From SAR202 cluster bacterium Io17-Chloro-G4 (GTDB lineage Bacteria > Chloroflexota > Dehalococcoidia > Lucifugimonadales > UBA3495): DNA of 32,297 nucleotides. Both the position numbers and the translations under genes were made by a program. Below, piece after piece: positions 6,301-13,703 of the stretch. The stretch lies in the NCBI GenBank assembly GCA_002816455.1, contig MUCR01000068.1:1-32297 (forward strand). The letters run 5' to 3'. The notes beneath the pieces are model-generated. The model ran no database searches and was not told the origin of the DNA. It worked only from the letters and a program-made list of their open reading frames with translations. The first letter of the stretch is position 1. Each line of letters opens with the position of its first letter.

Positions 6301-8931
6301 TTGACGCCAATTCGCCGCCAATACCTAGATATAAAAAGCTCCTACCCTGACGCCATCGTTCTTTTCCGCATGGGCGACTTTTATGAGACCTTCGACGATG
6401 ATGCCAAACTGGCCGCAAAGGAATTGGAAATCACGCTGACTTCCAGGAGCCTGGGCAAAGGTCTGCGGGTACCCATGGCCGGCGTTCCGGCCCACTCTTT
6501 GGATACCTACTTGGCCAGGCTAATTAAAAAGGGCCACAAAGTTGCCATATGCGAGCAACTCACCGACCCCGCGGCATCCAAGGGCATAGTGGAGCGGGAT
6601 GTGGTGCGGGTGGTGACTCCCGGCACGGTCTTGGAGTCGGGGCTGCTGGACCAAAATTCCAATAACTACCTGGCGGCGGTGGTAGAAGACGGCTTAACGG
6701 AAGGGCAGGAAGCTGGCCTTGCCTACGTCGATATATCCACCGGTGAGTTCTCCGCCACTCAAATGAAGCTTTCTCAATTACCGCTGGAGTTGGAGCGCAT
6801 AGCGGCCGCTGAAATCTTGGTCCCCAAAACCGAGGACCCGCCCAGTTGGTCCGGGTCCGGTGACGTTGGTCTTTCTCGAAACATAACGGCCTATGACCCA
6901 GCGATTTTCCGAATCGACGAAGCCCGGCAAGCCCTGTTAAGTCACTACGGCATGGTGACCTTGGAGTCCCTTGGGTGCGAATACATGCCCCTAGCGGTCC
7001 AAGCGGCCGGGGCCATCGTGGAGTACTTGGCTGCCACTCAAAAAACGGGAAAGCTGCAACTGACCAACTTGGCCGTATATTCCACGCAGAAATACATGGC
7101 CCTTGACTCCCAGACCAGGCGAAACTTGGAGCTATTTGAAGGAGGTCGATCTGAGAGTAAGCAATTCTCCTTGTTGGGCACTTTAGACTTAACCAAAACG
7201 CCTATGGGCGGGCGTCTCCTCCGCCAATGGCTGGGCCAACCCCTGTTGGATTTTTCGGAATTGGAGCAACGCCTGGATGCCGTGTCTCACTTTTTCGGCG
7301 ACGGCTTTTGCCGGGCCGACGCAAGGTCCACCTTGTCTCAAATCCCCGATTTGGAGCGTATCCAAAGCCGGGTGAATGCGGGCGTTGTTCAGCCCAGAGA
7401 ATTAAAGGCTTTGCAAGAAGGCCTGGAAGCGTTGCCTCGTTTGGACATGGTATTGGCCACCAATGAAGAGAATCCCGGTGACCCTGGTGAGCAATCGGGA
7501 CCTTTGTCTTGGCTGGCCAGAGAACTAGCGCCTTTGCCGGAACTGGTGGAGCTGCTGAAGCGGGCAATAGCTCCAGACCCTTCCGGCAGCGTGGGCGACG
7601 GCAACGTAATTAGGGACGGCTTTTCCGATGAGTTGGATGAGCTAAAAAGCGCGTCCAGGGACGCGCGCAGTTTTATCGCCGGATTGGAGCAAAAAGAGCG
7701 AGACCGCACGGGCATAAAAAATCTACGGGTCGGATACAACCAAGTTTTTGGCTACTACATAGAAGTTAGCAAATCCAACGTCTCCCAAGTGCCGGAGGAC
7801 TACGTCCGCCGCCAGACTCTGGTGAATGCGGAACGCTACATCGTGCCCCAGCTTAAGGAGTACGAGTCCTTGGTGCTTAATGCCAGGGAACGCTTGGAGG
7901 AACTGGAAAAGGAAATTTACCGTCGGGTTTGCGGCCAAATCAGCTCGGCGTCGGAATCCTTGGGCAAAAGGGCCTCCGCTGTGGCTAGGGTGGATGTGTT
8001 GGCCAATCTGGCTGAGGTTGCTGTGCTAAACGGCTACGTCCGGCCCGAACTAAACGAGGGCAACACCGTTTCGATCACCGCTGGCAGGCACCCAGTGGTA
8101 GAGCGTGTCTTGGAGTCGGGGTCCTACGTGCCCAACGATGTCCACCTCTCTAATGACGACGCCCGGGTTGTCGTGCTAACCGGACCCAACATGGCGGGCA
8201 AGTCCACATATATTCGCCAAGTGGCCCTGATCACGCTGATGGCTCAGATAGGCAGCTTCGTGCCGGCCTCCCATGCCGCCATCGGCCTGGTTGACCGGAT
8301 CTTCACCCGGGTGGGCCTGCAGGATGACCTGGCTACCGGCCAGTCTACCTTCATGGTAGAGATGGTGGAAACAGCGGCCATTTTGAACCAAGCGACCTCC
8401 AAGTCTCTGGTCATTTTGGACGAAATAGGCCGGGGCACCAGTACCTATGACGGCTTGTCCATTGCCCGTTCAGTCATCGAGCACATTCATAACGACACCC
8501 GTTTGGGATGCAAGACCCTCTTCGCCACCCACTACCACGAACTTACCCAACTGGCGGGGGTCCTGCCTGGAGTGCGTAATTTTAGCGTTGCTGTTACCGA
8601 AGAGGAAGGCGACGTGGTTTTCTTGCACCGTATAATTCCCGGAGGCGCCGACAAGAGCTACGGTGTCTACGTGGCCCGTCTGGCCGGACTGCCCCGAGGT
8701 GTGATTAACCGGGCTTGGGAAGTGCTGGCCGACTTAGAGGAGACTGTTACGTCCGCTAAGTCCCGCGGCTCGGGACATTCCAAAAAAAGCCCTTCCCAGC
8801 AAATGCCCCTATTCGATACTACCCAGCCCCTCATTGATGAGATCCTGGCCTTGGACGTTCCCAACCTAACGCCCCTGGAAGCGATCAACGTGCTATACAA
8901 TCTCCAAAAGAAAGCCAATAACCGGGACTAA
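6301..8931 (+). CDS. mutS: DNA mismatch repair protein MutS
   Basis: 876-residue mismatch-recognition ATPase, the usual length for MutS1. The N-terminal mismatch-binding motif F27-x-E29 lies in GDFYETF. The C-terminal ABC-type ATPase has Walker A GPNMAGKS (628-635), a Walker B/D-loop segment LVILDEIGRGTSTYDG, and the switch motif ATHYHEL. A basic/Ser-Gln linker and a short C-terminal helical tail with PLFD complete it. The start is TTG, with only weak SD-like sequence before it, but the protein begins where family members begin (T-P-x-x-x-Q-Y). It is transcribed alone after a terminator. mutL lies about 1.5 kb downstream on the same strand, separated by two unrelated genes. Confidence 0.97.
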   Translation: MTPIRRQYLDIKSSYPDAIVLFRMGDFYETFDDDAKLAAKELEITLTSRSLGKGLRVPMAGVPAHSLDTYLARLIKKGHKVAICEQLTDPAASKGIVERDVVRVVTPGTVLESGLLDQNSNNYLAAVVEDGLTEGQEAGLAYVDISTGEFSATQMKLSQLPLELERIAAAEILVPKTEDPPSWSGSGDVGLSRNITAYDPAIFRIDEARQALLSHYGMVTLESLGCEYMPLAVQAAGAIVEYLAATQKTGKLQLTNLAVYSTQKYMALDSQTRRNLELFEGGRSESKQFSLLGTLDLTKTPMGGRLLRQWLGQPLLDFSELEQRLDAVSHFFGDGFCRADARSTLSQIPDLERIQSRVNAGVVQPRELKALQEGLEALPRLDMVLATNEENPGDPGEQSGPLSWLARELAPLPELVELLKRAIAPDPSGSVGDGNVIRDGFSDELDELKSASRDARSFIAGLEQKERDRTGIKNLRVGYNQVFGYYIEVSKSNVSQVPEDYVRRQTLVNAERYIVPQLKEYESLVLNARERLEELEKEIYRRVCGQISSASESLGKRASAVARVDVLANLAEVAVLNGYVRPELNEGNTVSITAGRHPVVERVLESGSYVPNDVHLSNDDARVVVLTGPNMAGKSTYIRQVALITLMAQIGSFVPASHAAIGLVDRIFTRVGLQDDLATGQSTFMVEMVETAAILNQATSKSLVILDEIGRGTSTYDGLSIARSVIEHIHNDTRLGCKTLFATHYHELTQLAGVLPGVRNFSVAVTEEEGDVVFLHRIIPGGADKSYGVYVARLAGLPRGVINRAWEVLADLEETVTSAKSRGSGHSKKSPSQQMPLFDTTQPLIDEILALDVPNLTPLEAINVLYNLQKKANNRD

Positions 8932-8956
8932 AACTATGGCTTTTACTCCCACACTA

Positions 8957-9038
8957 TCATTCCGACGAGGGAACCGAAGAGGAATCTCATGGCTACGCAT
9001 TAGCCAAGTTGTGGGGCATCCCGCACGGTTCGGAGTGA
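8957..9038. repeat. Degenerate dispersed-repeat-like element with short inverted ends
   Basis: TCATTCCGA (8957-8965) and TCGGAGTGA (9030-9038) are inverted ends with one T/G wobble. The enclosed sequence resembles the non-coding TCATTCCGA-type elements found scattered through many bacterial genomes. It occupies most of the gap between mutS and the ArsC-like gene. It looks decayed and I see no ORF in it. Confidence 0.35.
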
Positions 9039-9136
9039 CGCTAATGGGCAATTATCGTTGTAGTGCTAACGTCTCAAAATGGGTATGTATGCTAATTAAT
9101 TGCTAATGGCAAAGTCGAATTTACCGGGAGGTTCTC

Positions 9137-9496
9137 TTGGCTCAAAACGCAGCGTTTTACTGGTGGCCCCGTTGATCCTCGTGCCGCAAAGTAAGAGAGT
9201 TGCTCTTACAAAACGGTGTCGGTTTGGAAGAACGAGACTTCTTTAAGGAGCTCTTTACCGAAGGTGAAATCCGGGCATTGGCTCAAGACGTGGGCGTCTC
9301 CCAGATCTTCGCCCGTCGCAGCCCCAGCCTAAAACAACTGGGTTTTGCTGACCAAGAGCTTACCGACGAGAAGATGATTGAACTCATGCTCCAAGAGCCT
9401 AAACTTGTTCGCCGCCCCTTGGTTAACCTTGGAGGTAAGCTGCTGGTGGGCGCAAATCTGAAGGCCGTCGAAGCCGCATTGGCGGAGTTAAGTTAG
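9137..9496 (+). CDS. ArsC/Spx-family thioredoxin-fold protein, predicted selenoprotein (in-frame TGA = Sec13)
   Basis: A TTG start at 9137 with GGGAGG at 9126-9131 opens a 119-residue frame with one internal TGA (9173-9175, codon 13). Reading TGA as selenocysteine gives WPR-U-SSCRK. That puts Sec exactly at the first Cys of the family CxxC/CxxS redox motif and keeps Cys16 as a possible resolving residue. The remainder is family-typical: EERDFFKE, RSPSLKQLG, RRPLVN and a closing GGKLLVGA. Total length matches ArsC/Spx/YffB relatives (~115-120 aa). A perfect 7-bp stem with a 5-base loop begins 15 nt after the TGA. Starting at the internal TTG 9200 would delete the active site, so the longer reading is preferred. 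The substrate is unknown; arsenate reduction is not established for this subfamily. Confidence 0.85.
9173..9175 (+). other. In-frame TGA, predicted selenocysteine codon of ArsC-like gene
   Basis: This is the only stop codon within an otherwise continuous frame from 9137 to 9496. It is positioned at the catalytic Cys of the ArsC/Spx fold and followed by Ser-Ser-Cys. TGA differs from the Cys codons TGC/TGT at one base. Confidence 0.8.
9191..9209 (+). promoter_or_regulatory. Candidate bacterial SECIS hairpin (ArsC-like selenoprotein)
   Basis: GTAAGAG (9191-9197) pairs perfectly with CTCTTAC (9203-9209) around the loop AGTTG (9198-9202). The loop begins 22 nt after the TGA, inside the 16-37 nt window used for bacterial SECIS elements, and has a G at its second position. 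The stem of 7 bp is within the 4-16 bp range. Confidence 0.72.
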
Positions 9497-9570
9497 GTGC
9501 TGCGCACGCTCCGTTTATCCACAAACGCGTGTGCACCGTTCAACCACCGTTCAATCAGCCTAGGCTCTCG

Positions 9571-9600
9571 TCATTCCGGTCCTTCCGCCGAAGGACGACG
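9571..9600. repeat. Palindromic repeat TCATTCCGG-type with 7-bp hairpin
   Basis: GTCCTTC (9579-9585) and GAAGGAC (9590-9596) form a perfect 7-bp stem with a 4-base loop, preceded by TCATTCCG. This resembles the second repeat about 65 bases downstream. It could also assist termination after the ArsC-like gene, but there is no T-run. Confidence 0.45.
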
Positions 9601-9636
9601 GTTTGGTTTTCCTGAAACCTCGGCTGGTATATCTCC

Positions 9637-9663
9637 GTCATTCTGGCGAAAGCCGGAATCTAG
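9637..9663. repeat. REP-like dispersed palindromic repeat
   Basis: ATTCTGGC (9640-9647) and GCCGGAAT (9652-9659) form an 8-bp stem with one T/G wobble around a GAAA loop, preceded by GTC and followed by CTAG. This is the common bacterial TCATTCCGGCGAAAGCCGGAATC-like repeat class. Confidence 0.7.
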
Positions 9664-9817
9664 GATTCTTTTGAACCACCCAGTCAACGGGGACCCTGCC
9701 AGCGCTCGGTAACATCATTTCGCGCCGATATCGGTAATCCGTCGCCGGATTCACTAGCAATAGCATGATGCATTTCCCTACTTAGGCTAAACTCTATTAC
9801 TAAAGGCGTAATTGCGA

Positions 9818-9823
9818 TATAAT
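9818..9823 (+). promoter_or_regulatory. Perfect -10 box upstream of HAD-like gene
   Basis: TATAAT at 9818-9823 lies about 55 bases before the start codon. The -35 region is poor (TATTAC at 9795-9800 with a 17-base spacer), so only the -10 box is called. Confidence 0.4.
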
Positions 9824-9879
9824 TGTCCCCACCAAATCAGAATTCTTGATATTAATTTATTTCGCCAAGGGACAAAGAC

Positions 9880-10323
9880 TTGGGAATGAGAATTTTTTTC
9901 GACGTTGACTATACAATTCTCGGCCTGGATGACAGCTTGCGCCCTCGCACCAAGGAGACCCTGGAACAGTTAATAGAAGACAACCACGAGGTTTATATTT
10001 GGTCAGGGATGGGAGAGCGATGGGAAGTGGTCGAAAAACACGAGTTGACTCCTTTAGTCAGCGGGGTCTACGAGAAACCCACCCACCACTTCCACGAGAG
10101 GCTGGAAGAGCTAGGAGTCCCCTTCGAGCCAGACTTCGTGATCGACGATTACCCCGAGGTGGTTTCAGCCTTCGGCGGCGTGTGGGTGCCTCCTTACTTC
10201 TTCAAACGCAGCGTCGACGAAGAGATGAACCGGATTTACCGGATCGTCAACGACTTCGTGCACACCGGCACCTCGGAAGACCGGCAATACCGGGCAAAGG
10301 GCTCAATCGTTCCTTTGTTCTAG
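9880..10323 (+). CDS. HAD-superfamily hydrolase-like protein
   Basis: 147-residue protein with the HAD nucleophile motif D8-x-D10-x-T12 (FFDVDYT) near the N-terminus. A motif II-like Ser42 follows in WSGMG, and a late acidic pair D89-D90 in FVIDDYPE corresponds to the Mg-binding motif IV. There is no large cap domain, so it is a minimal phosphatase-like HAD; the substrate cannot be read from sequence. The frame opens at TTG 9880 with AAGGGA at 9867-9872 (7-base spacer). ATG 9886, two codons later, is an equally plausible start. It sits alone between repeat-rich spacer and mutL. Confidence 0.82.
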   Translation: MGMRIFFDVDYTILGLDDSLRPRTKETLEQLIEDNHEVYIWSGMGERWEVVEKHELTPLVSGVYEKPTHHFHERLEELGVPFEPDFVIDDYPEVVSAFGGVWVPPYFFKRSVDEEMNRIYRIVNDFVHTGTSEDRQYRAKGSIVPLF

Positions 10324-10425
10324 AGTTCTTCGAGCTGGCTACCGCTCTTTCCCGATTACACGGTTTGACTCGCCCAGTCGGATTAGACACGCGTCCTTTC
10401 TTGACGTCCTACTCAGGGCATTGAC

Positions 10426-12171
10426 ATGTCAATTAAGCTGCTGCCCCCCGACTTGGCAACCAAAATCGCCGCAGGCGAGGTAGTTGAGCGCCCTGTGTCA
10501 GTGATTAAAGAGCTGGTGGAAAACTCTTTGGACTCCGGCGCCTCGCAAGTTTTCGTGGAAATCGCCGAAGGCGGTGTGGGCCAGCTAAAGGTGGTGGACG
10601 ACGGTCAGGGAATTCCGGCGGAGGAGTTGGAATTGGCCTTCCAGCGCCACGCCACAAGTAAGCTGGACAGCCAAGAGCAACTTGAAGCCGTGGCCACCTT
10701 AGGGTTTCGCGGTGAGGCCCTGCCCAGCATTGCTTCCGTTTCCCGCCTGACCATGGCCACCCGGACTCACGATTCACCAAACGGCCACCGGCTGGAGATG
10801 CAGTGGGGTGAGATTGTCCGCTCGGGTCCACTGGGATGCCAAAGCGGCACCATTGTGGAAGTGTGGGACCTTTTCGGCAACATGCCAGCGCGCAGAAAAT
10901 TCCTCAAGTCAAACTCCGCCGAGAGCTCAAGGGTCCAAGAACTCGTCTCCCGCTATGCGCTAGCCTTCCCCAACGTTCGCTTTCAATTGTCTGTCGACGG
11001 GCGCCCGGTATTGAACACTCCAGGCAAGGGAAAGACCCGGGAAACGCTTTTGGCTTTATACGGCGCTGAGGTGGCCGGGGCCATGCTGGAAGTACATGGG
11101 GAGGACCTCGAATCGGGCTACCAAGTGGATGGATTCATAAGTCCGCCCAGCCTTCACCGGGCCAACCGTAGCTATATGACTTTCTTCGTCAATCACCGGT
11201 GGATACAAAACCGGATGCTTACCTTCGCCCTGGAAGAGGCCTACCACGGGCTCCTTCCCGACAAACGCTATCCTTTCGCGACCATCAATCTGGCCATGCC
11301 CTACGGCGACGTTGACGTCAACTCCCACCCCACTAAAAAAGAGGTACGTTTCCAACAAGAAGGCAAGGTATTTTCCACCTTGCAGAAAGCGGTGAGGGCC
11401 GCCGTCGTGGCCGACTCGCCAGTACCTTCGGTGGACGTTTCTCGCTCAATGCCGGTACTGGGGTCGCCTTATTATGGCTCGCCGTATCCCGGTTCCCCAT
11501 ACAGCAGAGGGGGCACTTCCTCCTTCTTTTCCCCCAGCGCTTTTGCCTTACCGCAGGAACAGCCTTCGGGACCAGCGGATGCCGCCGCGCCGCGCCCGCC
11601 AGCGCCGGCATTGAAAGTTGTGGGCCAAGTCAAACTTACCTACGTGGTCGCAGAGGGTCCTGAGGGCATGTTCTTGGTGGACCAGCACGCCGCCCATGAA
11701 AGGGTGCTATTTGACCAGATACGGAGCAAGGCTGCGGAAAAATCGCCTCAATCGCAGGCCTTATTGGAACCAGTGACGATGGAGCTTACGCCGAGCCAGA
11801 CCGATATTCTAAAGGCCAACGCCGAGTTTCTGGAAAGCTACGGATTTCAACTGGAGAATTTCGGAGGAAACAGCGTTTTGCTCCGGTCGGTGCCCGGCAT
11901 CATGGTCACGCAAAACCCGGCGCAGTCGCTGCTTGACGTTCTGGACATGGTCGCCTTTGAAGGACTGCTACGCCAGCAGGAGGATATATTAGCAGCCACC
12001 ATCGCCTGTCACAGCGCAATCCGGGCCGGGAAGGCTTTAACCGAAGAAGAAATGAGGGCCCTTTTAGAGCAACTGGAACAGGCCGATAATCCCCACACTT
12101 GCCCCCACGGACGGCCCACCATGATCCACTTCAGCTCAATCAACATGGAACGGGAGTTTGGTAGACGGTAG
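10426..12171 (+). CDS. mutL: DNA mismatch repair protein MutL
   Basis: 581-residue MutL. The N-terminal GHKL ATPase shows KELVENSLDSGA (28-39, with E32 and N33), DDGQGIP (58-64), RHATSKL (74-80) and GFRGEALPS (93-101). A Pro/Ser/Gly-rich linker (~340-395) contains three GSPY repeats. The C-terminal domain carries the endonuclease-type motifs: DQHA at 419-422 with E425, but Asp430 where the last Glu of the DQHA-x2-E-x4-E motif is expected. It also has ACH (527-529) and CPHGRP (559-564). It is therefore probably a nicking MutL, consistent with a bacterium lacking MutH, although the E-to-D change is conservative and untested. The ATG lies inside a perfect 12-bp palindrome. Confidence 0.96.
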   Translation: MSIKLLPPDLATKIAAGEVVERPVSVIKELVENSLDSGASQVFVEIAEGGVGQLKVVDDGQGIPAEELELAFQRHATSKLDSQEQLEAVATLGFRGEALPSIASVSRLTMATRTHDSPNGHRLEMQWGEIVRSGPLGCQSGTIVEVWDLFGNMPARRKFLKSNSAESSRVQELVSRYALAFPNVRFQLSVDGRPVLNTPGKGKTRETLLALYGAEVAGAMLEVHGEDLESGYQVDGFISPPSLHRANRSYMTFFVNHRWIQNRMLTFALEEAYHGLLPDKRYPFATINLAMPYGDVDVNSHPTKKEVRFQQEGKVFSTLQKAVRAAVVADSPVPSVDVSRSMPVLGSPYYGSPYPGSPYSRGGTSSFFSPSAFALPQEQPSGPADAAAPRPPAPALKVVGQVKLTYVVAEGPEGMFLVDQHAAHERVLFDQIRSKAAEKSPQSQALLEPVTMELTPSQTDILKANAEFLESYGFQLENFGGNSVLLRSVPGIMVTQNPAQSLLDVLDMVAFEGLLRQQEDILAATIACHSAIRAGKALTEEEMRALLEQLEQADNPHTCPHGRPTMIHFSSINMEREFGRR

Positions 12172-12177
12172 GCTGCT

Positions 12178-12224
12178 CCCCCATCCTGACCTTCCCCCCT
12201 TGCGGGGGAAGGTCAGGATGGGGG
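12178..12224. terminator. 21-bp perfect hairpin between convergent mutL and MBL genes
   Basis: 12178-12198 pairs without mismatch to 12204-12224, leaving a 5-base loop. It begins 7 bases after the mutL stop and could stop transcription from both directions. There is no T-run, so it is not a canonical intrinsic terminator. Its C/G-rich flanks resemble a dispersed repeat family (CCCCATCCTGACCTTCCCCC type) as much as a terminator. Confidence 0.6.
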
Positions 12225-12288
12225 GTGCGGGGGAGAGTTAGAGTGGGGGTTCCTCCGATTCAACCTTGATTGAGGACTTGCCCGATTC

Positions 12289-13152
12289 CTACCAAGCCTG
12301 CCAGTAGCGGCGGCCTTCGGACCGGATCACTTTTCCGAAGCCGGTGGTGTGGCAAATTGCCATGGCGGCATTTTCGGACTCTGCCCTATCCACCATCCGG
12401 CCTCTGGTCTGAATCGCTTGTGCCGGGTCGGTATCGAAGCTAAAAGCCCACTCGGTTTCGGTGATCTGGGCCGGGTTATGGAAAACGTCTCCCATGATCA
12501 GGGCCCGCTCTCCGCCGGACACAACAGCCAAGCTCATCGACCCCGGCGTGTGGCCGGGTGTGGGAATAGCGGTGACTTCGCTGGTCAACGTTTTCTCGCC
12601 GGTCAAAAGGTCCAACACACCGGCTCTCTCTAAGGGAGCGATGGTCTCTTCCCAAAACTTGAACCCGAATATCTGCTCGTCCAATGGTGACTTGAATGCC
12701 CCCACATCGGCCTGGTTAGCCACGTATCTGGCCTTGGGGAAGCTGGGCGAATTATTGGCTCCGCCGGTGGTGTTCCAGCCTACGTGGTCCGGGTGTAAGT
12801 GGGTTAAGAACACGGTATCCACGTCCTCGGGTTTCAATCCGGCCGCGGCTAGCTCGGCCAGTAAATGACCGTCGTTGCCACCGCCAAAAATCGCCACGGT
12901 GCCGGGGTTGGTGGCGTTACTTCCCAAGCCGGTGTCCACCAAGATGGACTGCCCTTGAGAGCGGATTAAGTAGCATTCGAAATGGACCCTGAGGTTGTCG
13001 GCCCCGTTAAATGCTTCGGGGTAACGCTGTTGGTAGGGCGGCCAAGAGTCGGCGGGGACATTAGGGAATGTCTGATTTAGAGGAAGGGCGGACTCGGCGT
13101 CGTGGAGCACCGTTATATCCACGTTTCCAACTGAAAATTTGCTGGGTGGCAT
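12289..13152 (-). CDS. Metallo-beta-lactamase fold hydrolase (lactonase-like)
   Basis: 287-residue MBL-fold enzyme. The metal site is complete: H118-x-H120-x-D122-H123 in THLHPDHVG, then H201 in PTPGHTPG, D222 in IMGDVFH, and H268 in AICHTTG. This layout matches the dinuclear-zinc AHL-lactonase-like or glyoxalase II-like group; the true substrate is unknown. There is no signal peptide, so it should be cytoplasmic. The ATG start is supported by AGGAGG on the minus strand (13159-13164) with a 6-base spacer. It is convergent with mutL and followed by the 21-bp hairpin. The upstream neighbour is a small Tat-leader gene on the same strand. Confidence 0.92.
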   Translation of the reverse strand: MPPSKFSVGNVDITVLHDAESALPLNQTFPNVPADSWPPYQQRYPEAFNGADNLRVHFECYLIRSQGQSILVDTGLGSNATNPGTVAIFGGGNDGHLLAELAAAGLKPEDVDTVFLTHLHPDHVGWNTTGGANNSPSFPKARYVANQADVGAFKSPLDEQIFGFKFWEETIAPLERAGVLDLLTGEKTLTSEVTAIPTPGHTPGSMSLAVVSGGERALIMGDVFHNPAQITETEWAFSFDTDPAQAIQTRGRMVDRAESENAAMAICHTTGFGKVIRSEGRRYWQAW

Positions 13153-13304
13153 CTAAAACCTCCTGAACTCCGACCAGAGGTCGAGTGCTGATTTAATCTC
13201 GCACGACAACGCCGGGAACTCTCGACGGAGTTGGACCTAACCTAAAAGTCAGGGAATTGGATCAAGAATTTATCTCTGGACGTTGGACCGGAAGTAACCC
13301 GGAT

Positions 13305-13520
13305 TTAGTTTCCGGGGTCCTGCCGGGGCTGGAAAATGGAGTCATTGCCAGGCACGGCGCCAGAGTTCTTGCCCGAGGCATTTTGTCCCAACTTCAGGAA
13401 GGGTATGGAGGAAACCGCAGCTAGAGCCGCTGCGCCCAGTCCCAACTTGCCCAGAAAGCTTCGGCGCGATTGGATGCCTTTTCCGGTGTCTGTCGACTCC
13501 GCCGGCAGTTTTTTTGCCAT
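13305..13520 (-). CDS. Small protein consisting essentially of a twin-arginine (Tat) signal peptide
   Basis: 71 residues. S18-R19-R20-S-F-L begins a Tat consensus and is followed by a hydrophobic, Ala-rich stretch (~26-42) ending near SSIPFLKLG. After that only ~28 polar residues remain, with no domain. The start is backed by AGGAG on the minus strand with a 6-base spacer, so it looks genuinely translated. It resembles the leader of an exported redox enzyme without the enzyme. It may be a small exported subunit, or the remnant of a gene truncated after its signal sequence. I do not recognise a family for the tail. Confidence 0.65.
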   Translation of the reverse strand: MAKKLPAESTDTGKGIQSRRSFLGKLGLGAAALAAVSSIPFLKLGQNASGKNSGAVPGNDSIFQPRQDPGN

Positions 13521-13703
13521 TATTCGCTCCTGACTATTCCCATGAGAGTCCCTTCTGGTTGATAGGAGATTGTTCGATTACAAATTCTACTACCTGAGCG
13601 GGAATTTGCAACAGTAGATTCAGCCAATGGGTTAAGTGTATTTCGTCCGCTGTCCCAAGCCAATTTGACAGACGACCTAGGTAACTGACTCCCGGGACGA
13701 TTC

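Larger units (their letters stand above)
9497..9817. other. Gene-free spacer with dispersed-repeat remnants
   Basis: No convincing gene is present between the ArsC-like stop and the HAD-like start. The stretch holds two repeat-like hairpins (9571-9600 and 9637-9663) and an AT-rich promoter-like end. A 71-codon ORF through the repeats encodes the SFWRKPES-type peptide typical of translated palindromic repeats, so it is not annotated as a gene. Confidence 0.6.

Noticed and set aside
9137-9496. Pseudogene caused by a nonsense mutation
   Set aside because: Single TGA falls exactly on the catalytic Cys, the frame is otherwise intact with a strong SD, and a SECIS-like hairpin follows. A second gene shows the same pattern.
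9497-9712. 71-codon ORF after the ArsC-like gene
   Set aside because: It runs through palindromic repeats and encodes the SFWRKPES peptide typical of translated repeats; no SD.
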